Assembly (NCBI RefSeq): GCF_014145675.1
Contig: NZ_JACGZW010000002.1
Span: forward strand, 558,001 to 622,000
From: Amycolatopsis dendrobii
GTDB lineage: Bacteria; Actinomycetota; Actinomycetes; Mycobacteriales; Pseudonocardiaceae
Direction of reading: 5' to 3'
Length of the DNA stretch: 64,000 nucleotides
Shown piece after piece: positions 27,736 to 36,777 of the stretch (positions are counted from its first letter, which is position 1; each line of letters begins with the position of its first letter). The notes under the pieces were generated by a model. The model was not told the DNA's origin. It was given only the letters and a program-made list of their open reading frames with translations, and did no database searches. Position numbers and translations under genes: made by a program.

Positions 27736-27818
27736 GTCCGCTGGGTGCGCTGGTGCCGGTTTCAGGGCTGAGGGAATCTGAGTTCCTGAGGGTGGCGCTT
27801 ACTGCCCTGCCGGCGGAG

Positions 27819-30098
27819 CTAGCGGGGGCGGGGCAGGTCGCCGAACAGGGAGCCTTGTTCGCCTAGGGTTCTGGCGCGGCCGTTGGGGCGGCCTAGGCCT
27901 GCGGCCATCGCTACGGCGTTGTCCCACTCCGGGTCGGCCAGGTATTCAGTGTGTTTGAGGACTCCGGGGGCCCAGCGGCTGCGGCCGTCGGGGGCGCGCA
28001 GGGGATCGGGGACCCAGTGGTCGCCGCCGAGGATGAGAACTCCTGCGTCGTCCGGGGTGGTTTCCAGGGCTCCCCATTTGCCTTCGGGGAGGTAGCCCTC
28101 GCCCAGCAGGTGGCCGTTGCTCGTTTGGTGGCGCCAGGTGGTCACGCCGCCGCCGAAGATGTCGGTGCCTCGGCACAGTGCGCGCCAGCGGCCGTCCAAT
28201 GCGGAGAACAAGTCGGCCAGCGAGTCCTGCGGCAGGACTGCGGGGAACGCGCGCTGGTAGCCCCACTGCAAGGGGGAGCCTGCGGTGAGAAGGCCGACTC
28301 GGTCGCGTTCGTCCTGGGGGAGTTCGGCGTTGAGTTGAGCCGCGGTGAGCACGGTGAGGATGCTGCCGAGGTTCAGGCCGGACAGCACGACTCGGGTGCC
28401 GGGTTCGGCTAAGTGTTCCTTCACTCGTGCTGCCAGTTCGGGGACGACCTTGAGCGCGTAGCAAGGGGGTACGCCGGGGTGGGCGGCGCGCGGCCAGAAA
28501 GAGACCAGGTCCGCGAGTGCGCCCAGGTGGCGGCTTCGTTGGGGGGAGCGGGCGGCGGAGTAGACCACTCGCAGCAGACCTGCGGCCAGCGCGCCCAGCG
28601 CGAATACGCCGATCGCCGAGACCGTGGTGAACCAGCCTGGTTGCAGGTTGAAGCCGAACCGCACGACTAACAGGGCGATCGCGCCGACGCAGAGGCCGAG
28701 GGCGACGATCACGGCCAGGTGGTGCAGGTGGCGGCGTTCCCAAGCCGAGCGTGCCCAGGCTCGGGCGGCGTCCTGTTCCTGTTGTTCGTCGTGTTCCATC
28801 AGTTCGACGATGGGCGGGACGCCGCGTCGGCGGCGGCGCAGGGGGACGGCGATGGCGTATCCGGCGATGGCGAGCAAGGCCATCAGGCCCAGTCCGCCGC
28901 CCCACAGAACGGTGACCAGGTCGTACGTCGTCGGCAGGGCCAGCTTCTCGGTGCGGAGCAGTTTTCGGACGGCGATCGCCAGTCCGGCGCCGAAACCGCC
29001 GCCGAGAAGGCCCGCGAGCGCGAGTACCGGGGCCGCTGCCCAGCCGCCGAGCCACGGGCGGAGCCGGCGCGGGCGGTCGCGCCAGGCTGGGCGGGCCAGC
29101 AGTGCCGACGGGATCAGCGCGAGCGCGAAGAGCAGGGTGACTACGAGCAGAGAGCCGCCGAGTCCTTCGACGGTGTTGTCGACACCGGGCAACCGGTTGT
29201 CGACTGGCGCGGCCAGCACGGTGGCGTAGATGACCAGCAGGGTCGCGAAGGTGATCAAGCTCCGGCGCGCGATGACTCCGGTGTCGCTGCCGATCGCGCC
29301 TCCGAGCAAAACCGCGAGGACCAGGGCGAGGGTGCAAATCCACGCGATCAATTGCGGGATTTTCGTGGGCACGTGGAATGGTCCGCCCAGCAAAAGCAGG
29401 GCGATGCAGGCGAGTGCGGCGACGGCGTGCGTCGCGGACATTCCGGGCGCTTCCGGATCGGCGCGCAACCGCATCGGGACGCCTTTGCGGCCGGGATGCT
29501 CGGGCTGGCGGACGCGCCAGTTCGTCGACGAGATCCGGTGCAGGGCGTAGACCAGCGCGAGAAGCACGGCGACGCCGGCGCCGATCCGCAGCGGTCCCTT
29601 GCGCAGTTCCGGGGTCACCCAGGTGAGACAGGCGCGTCCGGGAGCGAGGCATTGCGTCGCCACGAGGTCCAGCACCGCCGCCGCGACCTGGCTGACCAGC
29701 AGCATGGTGAGCAGCACCGAGGCGATCCGCAGCAGGCCGCGGCACAGGCCGCCGAGCCAGCGGCCGCGGTGGACCGGCGGCAGCATCCAGAACGCGACGT
29801 TGGCCAGCGAGAACGGGAACAGCAGCGCCCAGGCGGCCTTCGCGACGCCGCCGGACGTCATGCCGCTCCACAGGTAGCCTTCGACGGTGCGCGGGATCGA
29901 CCGGCCGAGCGCGGGCACCACCGGACCGGGAGCCGGGCGCCGCAGCCGGTCGGCCGGGCGCACCACGCGGCCGAGTTCGTCGCCGGCGACGTCGACGGTC
30001 TGGACCGTGTCGAGGAGCGTCTCGCCGCTCGTGCCCACGAGTCCGGACACCCTCATTTCGACGATGCGGGTGTCAGGGCCGGGGAGCGGGGCGGGCAC
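27819..30098 (-). CDS. Large membrane protein with hydrolase-like C-terminal domain
   Basis: 759 residues, GTG 30098 with GAGGAG upstream. The N-terminal ~100 residues are soluble (RIVEMRVSGLVGTSGETLLD). About ten to twelve helices lie between ~95 and 510, with long basic loops. The C-terminal ~230 residues resemble an alpha/beta-hydrolase core: RVVLSGLNLGSILTVLTAA, where the nucleophile elbow GxSxG would be, then RVGLLTAGSPLQWGY. The elbow reads G-L-N-L-G, with Asn in the Ser position. Related actinobacterial membrane proteins are known only as hypotheticals. It is divergent from sahH. Confidence 0.85.
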   Translation of the reverse strand: MPAPLPGPDTRIVEMRVSGLVGTSGETLLDTVQTVDVAGDELGRVVRPADRLRRPAPGPVVPALGRSIPRTVEGYLWSGMTSGGVAKAAWALLFPFSLANVAFWMLPPVHRGRWLGGLCRGLLRIASVLLTMLLVSQVAAAVLDLVATQCLAPGRACLTWVTPELRKGPLRIGAGVAVLLALVYALHRISSTNWRVRQPEHPGRKGVPMRLRADPEAPGMSATHAVAALACIALLLLGGPFHVPTKIPQLIAWICTLALVLAVLLGGAIGSDTGVIARRSLITFATLLVIYATVLAAPVDNRLPGVDNTVEGLGGSLLVVTLLFALALIPSALLARPAWRDRPRRLRPWLGGWAAAPVLALAGLLGGGFGAGLAIAVRKLLRTEKLALPTTYDLVTVLWGGGLGLMALLAIAGYAIAVPLRRRRRGVPPIVELMEHDEQQEQDAARAWARSAWERRHLHHLAVIVALGLCVGAIALLVVRFGFNLQPGWFTTVSAIGVFALGALAAGLLRVVYSAARSPQRSRHLGALADLVSFWPRAAHPGVPPCYALKVVPELAARVKEHLAEPGTRVVLSGLNLGSILTVLTAAQLNAELPQDERDRVGLLTAGSPLQWGYQRAFPAVLPQDSLADLFSALDGRWRALCRGTDIFGGGVTTWRHQTSNGHLLGEGYLPEGKWGALETTPDDAGVLILGGDHWVPDPLRAPDGRSRWAPGVLKHTEYLADPEWDNAVAMAAGLGRPNGRARTLGEQGSLFGDLPRPR

Positions 30099-30184
30099 GG
30101 TGATTCTCTCCTCATCCGTTCGAGTCAGGGTCGAGCCGACAACGGTACTGTTCAGGTGCCATCAAACCTTGGAGGAACCGCACT

Positions 30185-31657
30185 ATGACCCCCGAAAGCG
30201 TTGTCAAGCGGCACGACACCCGGGGCGGCATCGAATTCGCCGTCGCCGATCTCGAGGCCGCCGAGTTCGGCCGGAAGGAGATCCGGCTCGCCGAGCACGA
30301 GATGCCCGGCCTGATGGCGCTGCGTCGCGAATACGCTGAGGTTTACCCGCTGCGCGGGGCGCGAATCGCCGGGTCGCTGCACATGACCGTGCAGACCGCG
30401 GTGCTGATCGAGACGCTGGTGGCGCTCGGCGCGGAGGTGCGCTGGGCTTCGTGCAACATTTTCTCCACCCAGGACCACGCCGCGGCCGCGGTCGTCGTCG
30501 GACCGCACGGCACGCCCGAGGAGCCCAAGGGCGTCCCGGTGTTCGCGTGGAAGGGCGAAACGCTCGAGGAATACTGGTGGTGCACTGAGCGGATGCTCAC
30601 GTGGGAGGGCGAAGGCCCGAACATGATCCTCGACGACGGCGGCGACGCCACCATGCTGGTGCACAAGGGCACCGAGTACGAGAAGGCGGGCGTGGTTCCG
30701 CCCGCCGACGACGAGGACCCCGAAGAGTGGAAGGTCTTCCTGGAGCTGCTGCGCGCGTCGGTCGCGGCGGACAAGGGCAAGTGGACCGCCATCGGGCAGA
30801 GCGTCAAGGGCGTCACCGAGGAGACCACCACCGGCGTGCTGCGGCTGTACCAGCTGGCGGCCGCGGGCGAGCTGCTGTTCCCGGCGATCAACGTCAACGA
30901 CTCGGTGACGAAGTCGAAGTTCGACAACCGCTACGGCATCCGCCACTCGCTGATCGACGGCATCAACCGCGGCACCGACGTCCTGATCGGCGGCAAGGTC
31001 GCGGTGGTCTGCGGCTACGGCGACGTCGGCAAGGGCGCGGCGGAATCGCTGCGCGGCCAGGGCGCCCGGGTGATCATCACCGAGATCGACCCGATCTGCG
31101 CACTGCAGGCGATGATGGACGGCTACGAGGTCAAGCGCCTGGAGACGGTGCTGGACGAGGGCGACATCTACGTGACCACCACCGGCAACAAGAACGTGGT
31201 GATGGTCGAGCACATGGCGCGGATGAAGCACCAGGCGATTGTCGGCAACATCGGCCACTTCGACAACGAGCTCGACATGGCCGGCCTCGCCCGCTACCCC
31301 GGCGTGCGGCGCGTGAACATCAAGCCGCAGGTCGACGAGTGGGTCTTCCCGGACGGCAAGAGCATCCTGGTGCTGTCCGAGGGACGGCTGCTGAACCTCG
31401 GCAACGCGACCGGGCACCCGAGCTTCGTGATGTCGAACAGCTTCGCGAACCAGGTCATCGCGCAGGTCGAACTCTTCACGAAGACCGAGGAGTACGACAA
31501 GGAGGTCTACCGGCTTCCGAAGAAACTGGACGAGAAGGTCGCGCGGATTCACCTTGAGGCGCTGGGCGGCGAGCTGACGAAGCTGTCGAAGGAACAGGCG
31601 GAATACATCGACGTCGACGTCGAGGGCCCGTTCAAGTCGGAGCACTACCGTTACTGA
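30185..31657 (+). CDS. sahH: Adenosylhomocysteinase
   Basis: Hydrolyses S-adenosylhomocysteine to adenosine and homocysteine, closing the methylation cycle; 490 residues, NAD-dependent, cytosolic. ATG 30185 follows TTGGAGG. Motifs include [13 protein letters not shown], the 40-residue insert seen in the long bacterial and plant forms ([15 protein letters not shown]), SKFDNRYG with the catalytic Lys, [11 protein letters not shown] (NAD) and the C-terminal FKSEHYRY Lys-Tyr. A terminator follows. Confidence 0.97.
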   Translation: MTPESVVKRHDTRGGIEFAVADLEAAEFGRKEIRLAEHEMPGLMALRREYAEVYPLRGARIAGSLHMTVQTAVLIETLVALGAEVRWASCNIFSTQDHAAAAVVVGPHGTPEEPKGVPVFAWKGETLEEYWWCTERMLTWEGEGPNMILDDGGDATMLVHKGTEYEKAGVVPPADDEDPEEWKVFLELLRASVAADKGKWTAIGQSVKGVTEETTTGVLRLYQLAAAGELLFPAINVNDSVTKSKFDNRYGIRHSLIDGINRGTDVLIGGKVAVVCGYGDVGKGAAESLRGQGARVIITEIDPICALQAMMDGYEVKRLETVLDEGDIYVTTTGNKNVVMVEHMARMKHQAIVGNIGHFDNELDMAGLARYPGVRRVNIKPQVDEWVFPDGKSILVLSEGRLLNLGNATGHPSFVMSNSFANQVIAQVELFTKTEEYDKEVYRLPKKLDEKVARIHLEALGGELTKLSKEQAEYIDVDVEGPFKSEHYRY

Positions 31658-31669
31658 TCGCTGACGCTG

Positions 31670-31704
31670 AAGCCGCCCCGAAATTCGTTTCGGGGCGGCT
31701 TTGT
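31670..31704 (+). terminator. Terminator of sahH
   Basis: 14-bp perfect stem (31670-31683 with 31688-31701), TTCG loop, T-rich end. Confidence 0.85.
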
Positions 31705-31841
31705 CTGCAACGGAATAGTTTGAGCGCTTTGTTGCGGAGGGCGCGAGCGACTCTCGTCGGGTGGGCCACTGCGGTCAATGAGGCACTCGACTGGACCAGG
31801 GCCGAGTGGTGACCGGCAAATGTCGCTGAACTCCTGAATAG

Positions 31842-32384
31842 CTAACGTGGATACCGCATCGTCAGCACCGCCGTCGCCGGTCCGCCGATTCCGCGATAAA
31901 CATGGTTCGTTTCTGCGATAAACGTATGCGTCCCCGCCGCGGAAACCGTCACCGGCGCGTCAGCCGGGCCCACCTCCGCCGTTCCGGTGAGCACGGTCAG
32001 CACCTCTCGCACCCCGGGGCTGTGCGGATGCGACACCTGAACCCGCTCGTGGATCGTCAGCCGGTACACCTCGGTCACGCCATCGGGGTCCTCCCATCGG
32101 CCGAGGAGGGTCGCCGCGACGCTGTCGCCGTGTGCCTCGGCTACGCCGTCGTCGCCGAAGAGCAAGTCGCTCAACGGGATCGAGAGCGCGGTGGCGATGG
32201 CGAACAGTGTGTCCAGGGTCGGGTTGCGGCGTCCGTTTTCCAGCTCTGACAGCGTTCCCTTGCCGAGTCCGCTGTCGGCGGCGAGCGTGGTCAGGCCGAC
32301 GCCCGCGCGGGTGCGCAGCGTCCGGATGCGGGTACCGACCGCCGCGGCGAGGGCGCGGCCGTCCGGGGCGGGTGACGTCGACAT
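31842..32384 (-). CDS. XRE-family regulator with C-terminal cupin
   Basis: 180 residues. The helix-turn-helix spans ~15-75 (IRTLRTRAGVGLTTLAADSGLGKGTLSELENGRRNP). A cupin-2 domain spans ~105-178 (VSHPHSPGVREVLTVLTGTAEV, TFIAETNHVYRGIG) and would bind a small ligand. This class usually represses an adjacent metabolic or transport gene. It is divergent from the YbaK gene with a palindrome between them, so that gene is the probable target. Confidence 0.9.
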   Translation of the reverse strand: MSTSPAPDGRALAAAVGTRIRTLRTRAGVGLTTLAADSGLGKGTLSELENGRRNPTLDTLFAIATALSIPLSDLLFGDDGVAEAHGDSVAATLLGRWEDPDGVTEVYRLTIHERVQVSHPHSPGVREVLTVLTGTAEVGPADAPVTVSAAGTHTFIAETNHVYRGIGGPATAVLTMRYPR

Positions 32385-32398
32385 TGGGCCTAGTCTAG

Positions 32399-32416
32399 TG
32401 TTCTATTTACAGAACA
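32399..32416. promoter_or_regulatory. Operator-like inverted repeat, XRE/YbaK
   Basis: TGTTCT-N6-AGAACA, perfect 6-bp arms, in the 47-bp gap between the divergent start codons. It ends 3 bp before the GGAGG of the YbaK gene, fitting a site for the XRE protein. Confidence 0.55.
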
Positions 32417-32431
32417 GCTGGAGGTGTGCAG

Positions 32432-32896
32432 ATGTCGGCAGTGCAAAACGTGCAGGACGCGCTCGACGCGGCGGGCGTCGAAGGCCGGGCGCGAACTCTC
32501 CCGCAGTCCACCCGGACGGCGGCGGAGGCGGCGGACGCGCTGGGCTGTCCGGTCGGCGCGATCGCGAACAGCCTGGTCTTCATGGCCGACGACGCCCCGT
32601 TGCTGGTCTTGACCAGCGGCGCGCACCGCGTGGACGTCGAAGCGCTCGCCGCGCGGCTCCACCGCGGCCGGATCCGCCGGGCCAAGCCGGACGAGGTGCG
32701 CGCGGCCACGGGGCAGGTGATCGGCGGGGTGTCGCCGGTCGGGCATCCGGCTCCGCTGGAGACCGTGGTCGACGAGGCATTGCGGCAGTACAGCGAGGTG
32801 TGGGCGGCGGCCGGTACGCCGAACGCCGTCTTTCCGACGACGTTCGACGAACTGGTGCGGATCACCAAGGGCACGCCGCAGCGGGTGGACGGGTAA
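32432..32896 (+). CDS. YbaK/EbsC-type aminoacyl-tRNA deacylase
   Basis: 154 residues, ATG 32432 at 7 bp from GGAGG (a GTG at 32426 is an alternative). Single YbaK/ProX domain: RTLPQSTRTAAEAADALGCPVGAIANSLVF, the catalytic Lys position replaced by Asn or shifted (IANSLVF instead of IVKTLVF), then GQVIGGVSPVGHP and VWAAAGTPNAVFPTTFDEL. Family members clear mischarged tRNAs in trans. The Lys change is common among actinobacterial members, so specificity is uncertain. Confidence 0.88.
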   Translation: MSAVQNVQDALDAAGVEGRARTLPQSTRTAAEAADALGCPVGAIANSLVFMADDAPLLVLTSGAHRVDVEALAARLHRGRIRRAKPDEVRAATGQVIGGVSPVGHPAPLETVVDEALRQYSEVWAAAGTPNAVFPTTFDELVRITKGTPQRVDG

Positions 32897-33001
32897 ACGG
32901 CTCTTCACGGTTCAGGGTGTTGAACTCGCCAATCTTGAGAGGCTTCTGGCGCGGCCGGATGGCTCGTGCGGAGTCGTTCGCCCCGGTCGTGTCTGGACTG
33001 C

Positions 33002-33781
33002 TCATGCGGCCTCGGCCGGAAGGGCGGGGCCGAGGAGGAGCCCGCCGTCGACGACGTACTCCGACCCCGTGACGAACGACGCGTCCGATGACGTGAGGAA
33101 CAGGAGAAGCCGGGTGACGTCGGCAGGCTCCCCGAGCCGGGGCACGGCGAACGGCTCGGGCGAGTAGAAGTCGGCGATCGCCGCGGTGGCGCCTGCCGCT
33201 GGTTCGTGGATGAAGGGGGTCGAGATCACGCCGGGGTGGATGGTGTTCACGCGGATGCGGTCGCGACCGAGTTCGAGTGCAGCCGTTCGGGTGAGGCCCC
33301 GCACGGCCCACTTGCTGGCGACGTACGGCGCGTAGTGCGCCGTGCCGCCGAGGCCCATGATCGAGGCGACATTGACGATGGCTCCTCCCGCTGCGCGGCG
33401 CAAAGCGGGGGTCGCGATCTTGATCCCGAGGAAGATCCCGGTGAGATTGACGTCGAGGATGCGCGCCCACGTCGCTTGGTCCGTGTTCTCGATTGTGGCC
33501 GGCGGATTCTGCACGCCCGCGTTGTTGACGAGCACGTTCAAGGCGCCGAAGGCGCTTTCGGCGGCTAGCACGGCGGCAGACCACGAACTCTCGTCGGTTA
33601 CGTCAAGGCGGGTGAAGAGGGCGCGGGGTCCGAGTTCGTCGGCGAGAGCGGTGCCGCGTTGTGTGTCGATGCCGCCGATCACCACGTTCGCTCCCTCCGC
33701 GTGAAAGGCGCGTACGTGGCTCGAGCCTTGGCCGCCGGCTCCACCGGTCACGAGCACGGTCTGGTTGTCGAAGCGGGACAT
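33002..33781 (-). CDS. Short-chain dehydrogenase/reductase
   Basis: 259 residues, classical SDR: cofactor motif TGGAGGQG (12-19), LDVTD, NNAGVQ, the Ser of NVASIMG and the catalytic YVASK, then HPGVISTPF and a C-terminal YVVDGG. An Asp at the end of the second strand (IGGIDT) favours NAD(H). The sequence is close to 3-alpha/20-beta-hydroxysteroid-type enzymes. It shares a divergent, operator-containing promoter with a TetR gene. Confidence 0.93.
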   Translation of the reverse strand: MSRFDNQTVLVTGGAGGQGSSHVRAFHAEGANVVIGGIDTQRGTALADELGPRALFTRLDVTDESSWSAAVLAAESAFGALNVLVNNAGVQNPPATIENTDQATWARILDVNLTGIFLGIKIATPALRRAAGGAIVNVASIMGLGGTAHYAPYVASKWAVRGLTRTAALELGRDRIRVNTIHPGVISTPFIHEPAAGATAAIADFYSPEPFAVPRLGEPADVTRLLLFLTSSDASFVTGSEYVVDGGLLLGPALPAEAA

Positions 33782-33803
33782 CGGATGGTCCTTCGGCGCA
33801 GGG

Positions 33804-33870
33804 GTGGTGAGTCGGTCGACTCACCACTCTGAAGCTAGGCCGCCCGCAGTGGTGAGTCAAGCCACTCGCC
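33804..33870. promoter_or_regulatory. Paired TetR-type operators
   Basis: Site 1 (33804-33827): arms GTGGTGAGTC and GACTCACCAC, perfect over 10 bp, 4-bp centre. Site 2 (33851-33870): GGTGAGTC-N4-CACTCGCC, same layout with two mismatches. Both lie in the 104-bp gap between the SDR and tetR starts; site 2 ends 16 bp before the tetR ATG. This arrangement fits autoregulation plus control of the SDR gene. Confidence 0.75.
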
Positions 33871-33885
33871 TCGTATGCTCGGCCC

Positions 33886-34530
33886 ATGAACAAGGTCGTG
33901 CCGACGTATCACCAGCGCGTCGCCGAGGAAAAGCGCGCGCTGATCGTGGCGGCCGCGACCGCGCTGTTTCTCGAACTGGGCTACGACCGGACGTCGCTGG
34001 CGAAGATCGCGGAGTGCTCGGGCGTTTCGCGGGCCACCTTGTTCAAGCAGTTTCCGAGCAAAGCCGCGCTGTTCGACGCCATCGTGACCGAGTCATGGTC
34101 GACCGCTGACGAGGAGGATCCGCCGCCCGCGGGCAACGTCGTCGACGGGCTCAGCGTCATCGGCCGCCGGTACGCCCAGTTGCTGGGCCGGGCCCAGATG
34201 ACCGACCTGTTCCGGATCGTCATCGCGGAGCTGCCGCGATTCCCTGAGCTGGCCCATGCGCAGTTTTCGCGCGGCAAGATGCCCTGCTTCGAGTCCGTGC
34301 GCAGCTATCTGCTGGCTGAGCACGAGGCGGGAACGGTGCGGATCGAGGACGCGGACCTCGCCGCCACCCAGTTCCTGGGCATGATCTCCAACTACGTCTT
34401 CTGGCCGGCACTTCTGGTGCCGGACTGGGAAGTGAGCGCCGAACGCGTCGCTCAGGTAGTCGACGAGGCCGTCCGCACCACCGCCGCCCGGTACGCGGTG
34501 AATGGACCGGGCGCGTCCGCCGGCGATTGA
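33886..34530 (+). CDS. TetR-family regulator
   Basis: 214 residues. N-terminal HTH ~15-60: LIVAAATALFLELGYDRTSLAKIAECSGVSRATLFKQFPSKAALF, where the core RTSLAKIAECSGVSRATLF is the family signature. The C-terminal domain resembles TetR_C type (MISNYVFWPALLVP), the ligand-binding and dimer part. It is divergent from the SDR gene and presumably binds the two palindromes between them. Confidence 0.93.
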   Translation: MNKVVPTYHQRVAEEKRALIVAAATALFLELGYDRTSLAKIAECSGVSRATLFKQFPSKAALFDAIVTESWSTADEEDPPPAGNVVDGLSVIGRRYAQLLGRAQMTDLFRIVIAELPRFPELAHAQFSRGKMPCFESVRSYLLAEHEAGTVRIEDADLAATQFLGMISNYVFWPALLVPDWEVSAERVAQVVDEAVRTTAARYAVNGPGASAGD

Positions 34531-34531
34531 G

Positions 34532-35524
34532 TCAGTTCCATTCCACCGCGATGCCGGCCAGCCCTGGTCCGGTGTCGCGGAAATACCCGCTCGTCACTCC
34601 GCCGGTGTCGCACGGCAATTCCTCCGCCTCGACCGGCAGGGCGTCGTCGCGGGCGCGAACCTCGCGGGTGATCCGGGCGGGCATCGCGGTCGGCGCGAAC
34701 TGCAGTTGCAGCAGATAGCTCGCGCATTGGTCGCGCAGCATCCGGTAGTACCCGGGGAACGTCACGGCGGAATTGTCGTGGATTTCGAAGCAGAAAACGT
34801 GGATCTCGCCCTCGGCGAGCTTCCGGTCGAAAAGCAGCTCCGTCGCCATCGTCTCGCGCGCCGGATGCCTGCGGATCCGCCCGACGCGGCAGCCTTCCGC
34901 GGTGATCAGTTCGACGTCGTCGATCCGGCAGCCGGGGTCGCCGTTGTAGACCGCGACGTACCGGTCCGGTCCGTGCCGCCGCGCGCGGGTGACCAGCCGG
35001 GTCCGGAATTTCACCTGATGTTTTTGTTCGTCGATGGTGATCTGGTCGTGCACCGACAGCATTTCCAGGTCGGAGTTCGACTGCCGGGACGTCGGCGGCG
35101 CGCCGAGGTCGCTCATCAGCTGTTCGACGATCGCGCCCATCTCGCCCGAGCGCAGGTCGTGGAACGACGCCGCGGCCTGGTGCCCGCGTGGACGGGCCGT
35201 GCGCGGGCCGATCAGCACCACGAGCGAGTCCGCGGGCAGTTGCAGCACTGACTCCAGCGCGCGGACCGCGGGCAGCGCCTTCGGCACCTCCGGCTGGCGC
35301 AGTCCGCGCTGCCAGTAGCTCAGCGTCGACTGTCCGATGTGGACGCCGCGGAGCGCGAGATGCGCCCGCAGCCGGGCGAGCGACAGGCCGCGATGCGCGA
35401 TCGCGAGCCGCAGCGCCTGATGGAATTCTCCGGATCGCAGTGCTTCGCCGAGCTCGGGCGGCAGTTCACTCGCGCCGCGCCGGCCAGGTTCCATGATCAG
35501 TGGGCCATCCCCGTCTCGTGCCAC
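34532..35524 (-). CDS. XRE-like HTH protein with unknown C-terminal domain
   Basis: 330 residues from GTG 35524; ATG 35494 is possible. A helix-turn-helix lies at ~38-75 (LAIAHRGLSLARLRAHLALR then GQSTLSYWQRGLRQPEVPKALPAV). Residues ~140-330 make a predicted beta-rich domain with DRYVAVYNGDPGCRIDDVELITAEG and HVFCFEIHD. Actinobacterial genomes hold many such proteins, often called XRE or DNA-binding proteins; no ligand is known. It ends 2 bp from the convergent tetR gene. Confidence 0.85.
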   Translation of the reverse strand: MARDGDGPLIMEPGRRGASELPPELGEALRSGEFHQALRLAIAHRGLSLARLRAHLALRGVHIGQSTLSYWQRGLRQPEVPKALPAVRALESVLQLPADSLVVLIGPRTARPRGHQAAASFHDLRSGEMGAIVEQLMSDLGAPPTSRQSNSDLEMLSVHDQITIDEQKHQVKFRTRLVTRARRHGPDRYVAVYNGDPGCRIDDVELITAEGCRVGRIRRHPARETMATELLFDRKLAEGEIHVFCFEIHDNSAVTFPGYYRMLRDQCASYLLQLQFAPTAMPARITREVRARDDALPVEAEELPCDTGGVTSGYFRDTGPGLAGIAVEWN

Positions 35525-35761
35525 CGCTGTCCCTTCAACGCCGCCCGTGCGCTGGGCGTGAATGCCGCGGAACGTTCACGTTAGCAGCGCGCGGTCACGG
35601 GTCCGGCCCCCGTTTGGTGTGCTTGGCCACGGAAGGGTAACCGTTCCGTATTCCACCGCCGACCCGGAACACCCTCGTTGCCGGACGGGCATCTTGCTCG
35701 GAGTGATCGACCAGTTCACCGTTGTGACCACCACTGGCCACGTCTAGGCGGGAGGTGCGTC

Positions 35762-36109
35762 GTGGGTACAGGGAAACCGAATCACGTGGAGAGCACTGCC
35801 GGGCGGGTCCGGCGGTCCTCGACCACTTGCCGAAGGCACGTCGGACGCTTGCTGCTCCTCACGGCGTTCACGGGCCTGGCGTTGCCGGTGTCGGCTCCGG
35901 GCGCGGGCGCGGCGCAGCCCGCTGACACCGGCAACGCCCACCTTACGGCGGCACCTCGCAGCGAGGTGGTGCCGAGGGACGGCGGCCAGAGCACGCCCGC
36001 GCAGCCGCACGGCGACGACTGGATTCCGCTGCTCTGCCTCGCCGGGCTGCTGGTCGCGGTGCCGGTGGGCTACTTCGGCTACGTCCGAGCGCGCCGCGAG
36101 ACGGCCTGA
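35762..36109 (+). CDS. Small exported membrane-anchored protein
   Basis: 115 residues from GTG 35762 (GGGAGG 6 bp upstream). A long basic N-region (RVRRSSTTCRRHVGR) leads into a signal helix LLLLTAFTGLALPVSAPGAGA, an ~45-residue Pro/Asp-rich outer segment, and a C-terminal helix IPLLCLAGLLVAVPVGYFGY with the tail VRARRETA. No family is recognised. It lies 26 bp before tmk on the same strand. Confidence 0.65.
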   Translation: MGTGKPNHVESTAGRVRRSSTTCRRHVGRLLLLTAFTGLALPVSAPGAGAAQPADTGNAHLTAAPRSEVVPRDGGQSTPAQPHGDDWIPLLCLAGLLVAVPVGYFGYVRARRETA

Positions 36110-36135
36110 GCGCGCCACCAAGTATCTTCGACGGC

Positions 36136-36777
36136 GTGGGGCGACTGGTCGTAATCGAAGGTCTGGACGGCGCGGGCAAGCGGACGCTGTCCGAGGGGCT
36201 GACTGCTGCGCTGGAAGACGCCGGCGCGAGCGTCGGCAGTCTCGCCTTCCCGCGTTACGGCCGCAGCGTGCACGCCGATCTGGTGCGGGAAGCGCTGCAT
36301 CGCGGGCACGGCGATCTCGCCGACTCGGTGTACGGGATGGCACTGCTCTACGCCCTCGACCGCAGCGGTGCGGCCGACGAGATCCGCGCGCTGCTCGCGG
36401 CCAACGACGTGGTCCTGCTGGATCGTTACGTCGCTTCGAACGCCGCGTACGCCGCCGCGCGCCTGCGCGAGCACGCGGACGGCGCTGTGGTGCAGTGGGT
36501 TTGGGACCTCGAGGTGACGCGGTTCGGCTTGCCGCGGCCGGACGCGCATCTGTTGCTGCGGGTGAGTCCGGAGGTCGCTGCCGAGCGGGCAGTGCGCCGC
36601 GCGGAATCGGACGCGGCGCGGGCGCGGGACGCCTTCGAGTCGGACGATTCGCTGCAGCAGCGTTGTGCCGAGGTGTACGACGAACTGGCCGCGGCTTCGT
36701 GGCTCGCGCCGTGGCATGTGCTGGACGGCGTGGCTGGCGTTGATTTGCCGACGTTGGCGAAATCCCTGCTCGCTTAG
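36136..36777 (+). CDS. tmk: Thymidylate kinase
   Basis: Phosphorylates dTMP to dTDP; 213 residues. P-loop EGLDGAGKRT (8-17), the substrate loop AFPRYGR, and LLDRYVASNAAYAAAR (DRY motif). The position before mtrA matches the mycobacterial order. GTG 36136 lacks a ribosome site; a TATCTT hexamer ends 7 bp before it, so leaderless transcription is plausible. The 3' end overlaps the convergent tetR gene by 4 bp. Confidence 0.94.
   Translation: MGRLVVIEGLDGAGKRTLSEGLTAALEDAGASVGSLAFPRYGRSVHADLVREALHRGHGDLADSVYGMALLYALDRSGAADEIRALLAANDVVLLDRYVASNAAYAAARLREHADGAVVQWVWDLEVTRFGLPRPDAHLLLRVSPEVAAERAVRRAESDAARARDAFESDDSLQQRCAEVYDELAAASWLAPWHVLDGVAGVDLPTLAKSLLA

Noticed and set aside
30099..30184. SAH riboswitch before sahH
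   Set aside because: The 86-bp divergent gap has no recognisable SAH-aptamer core.
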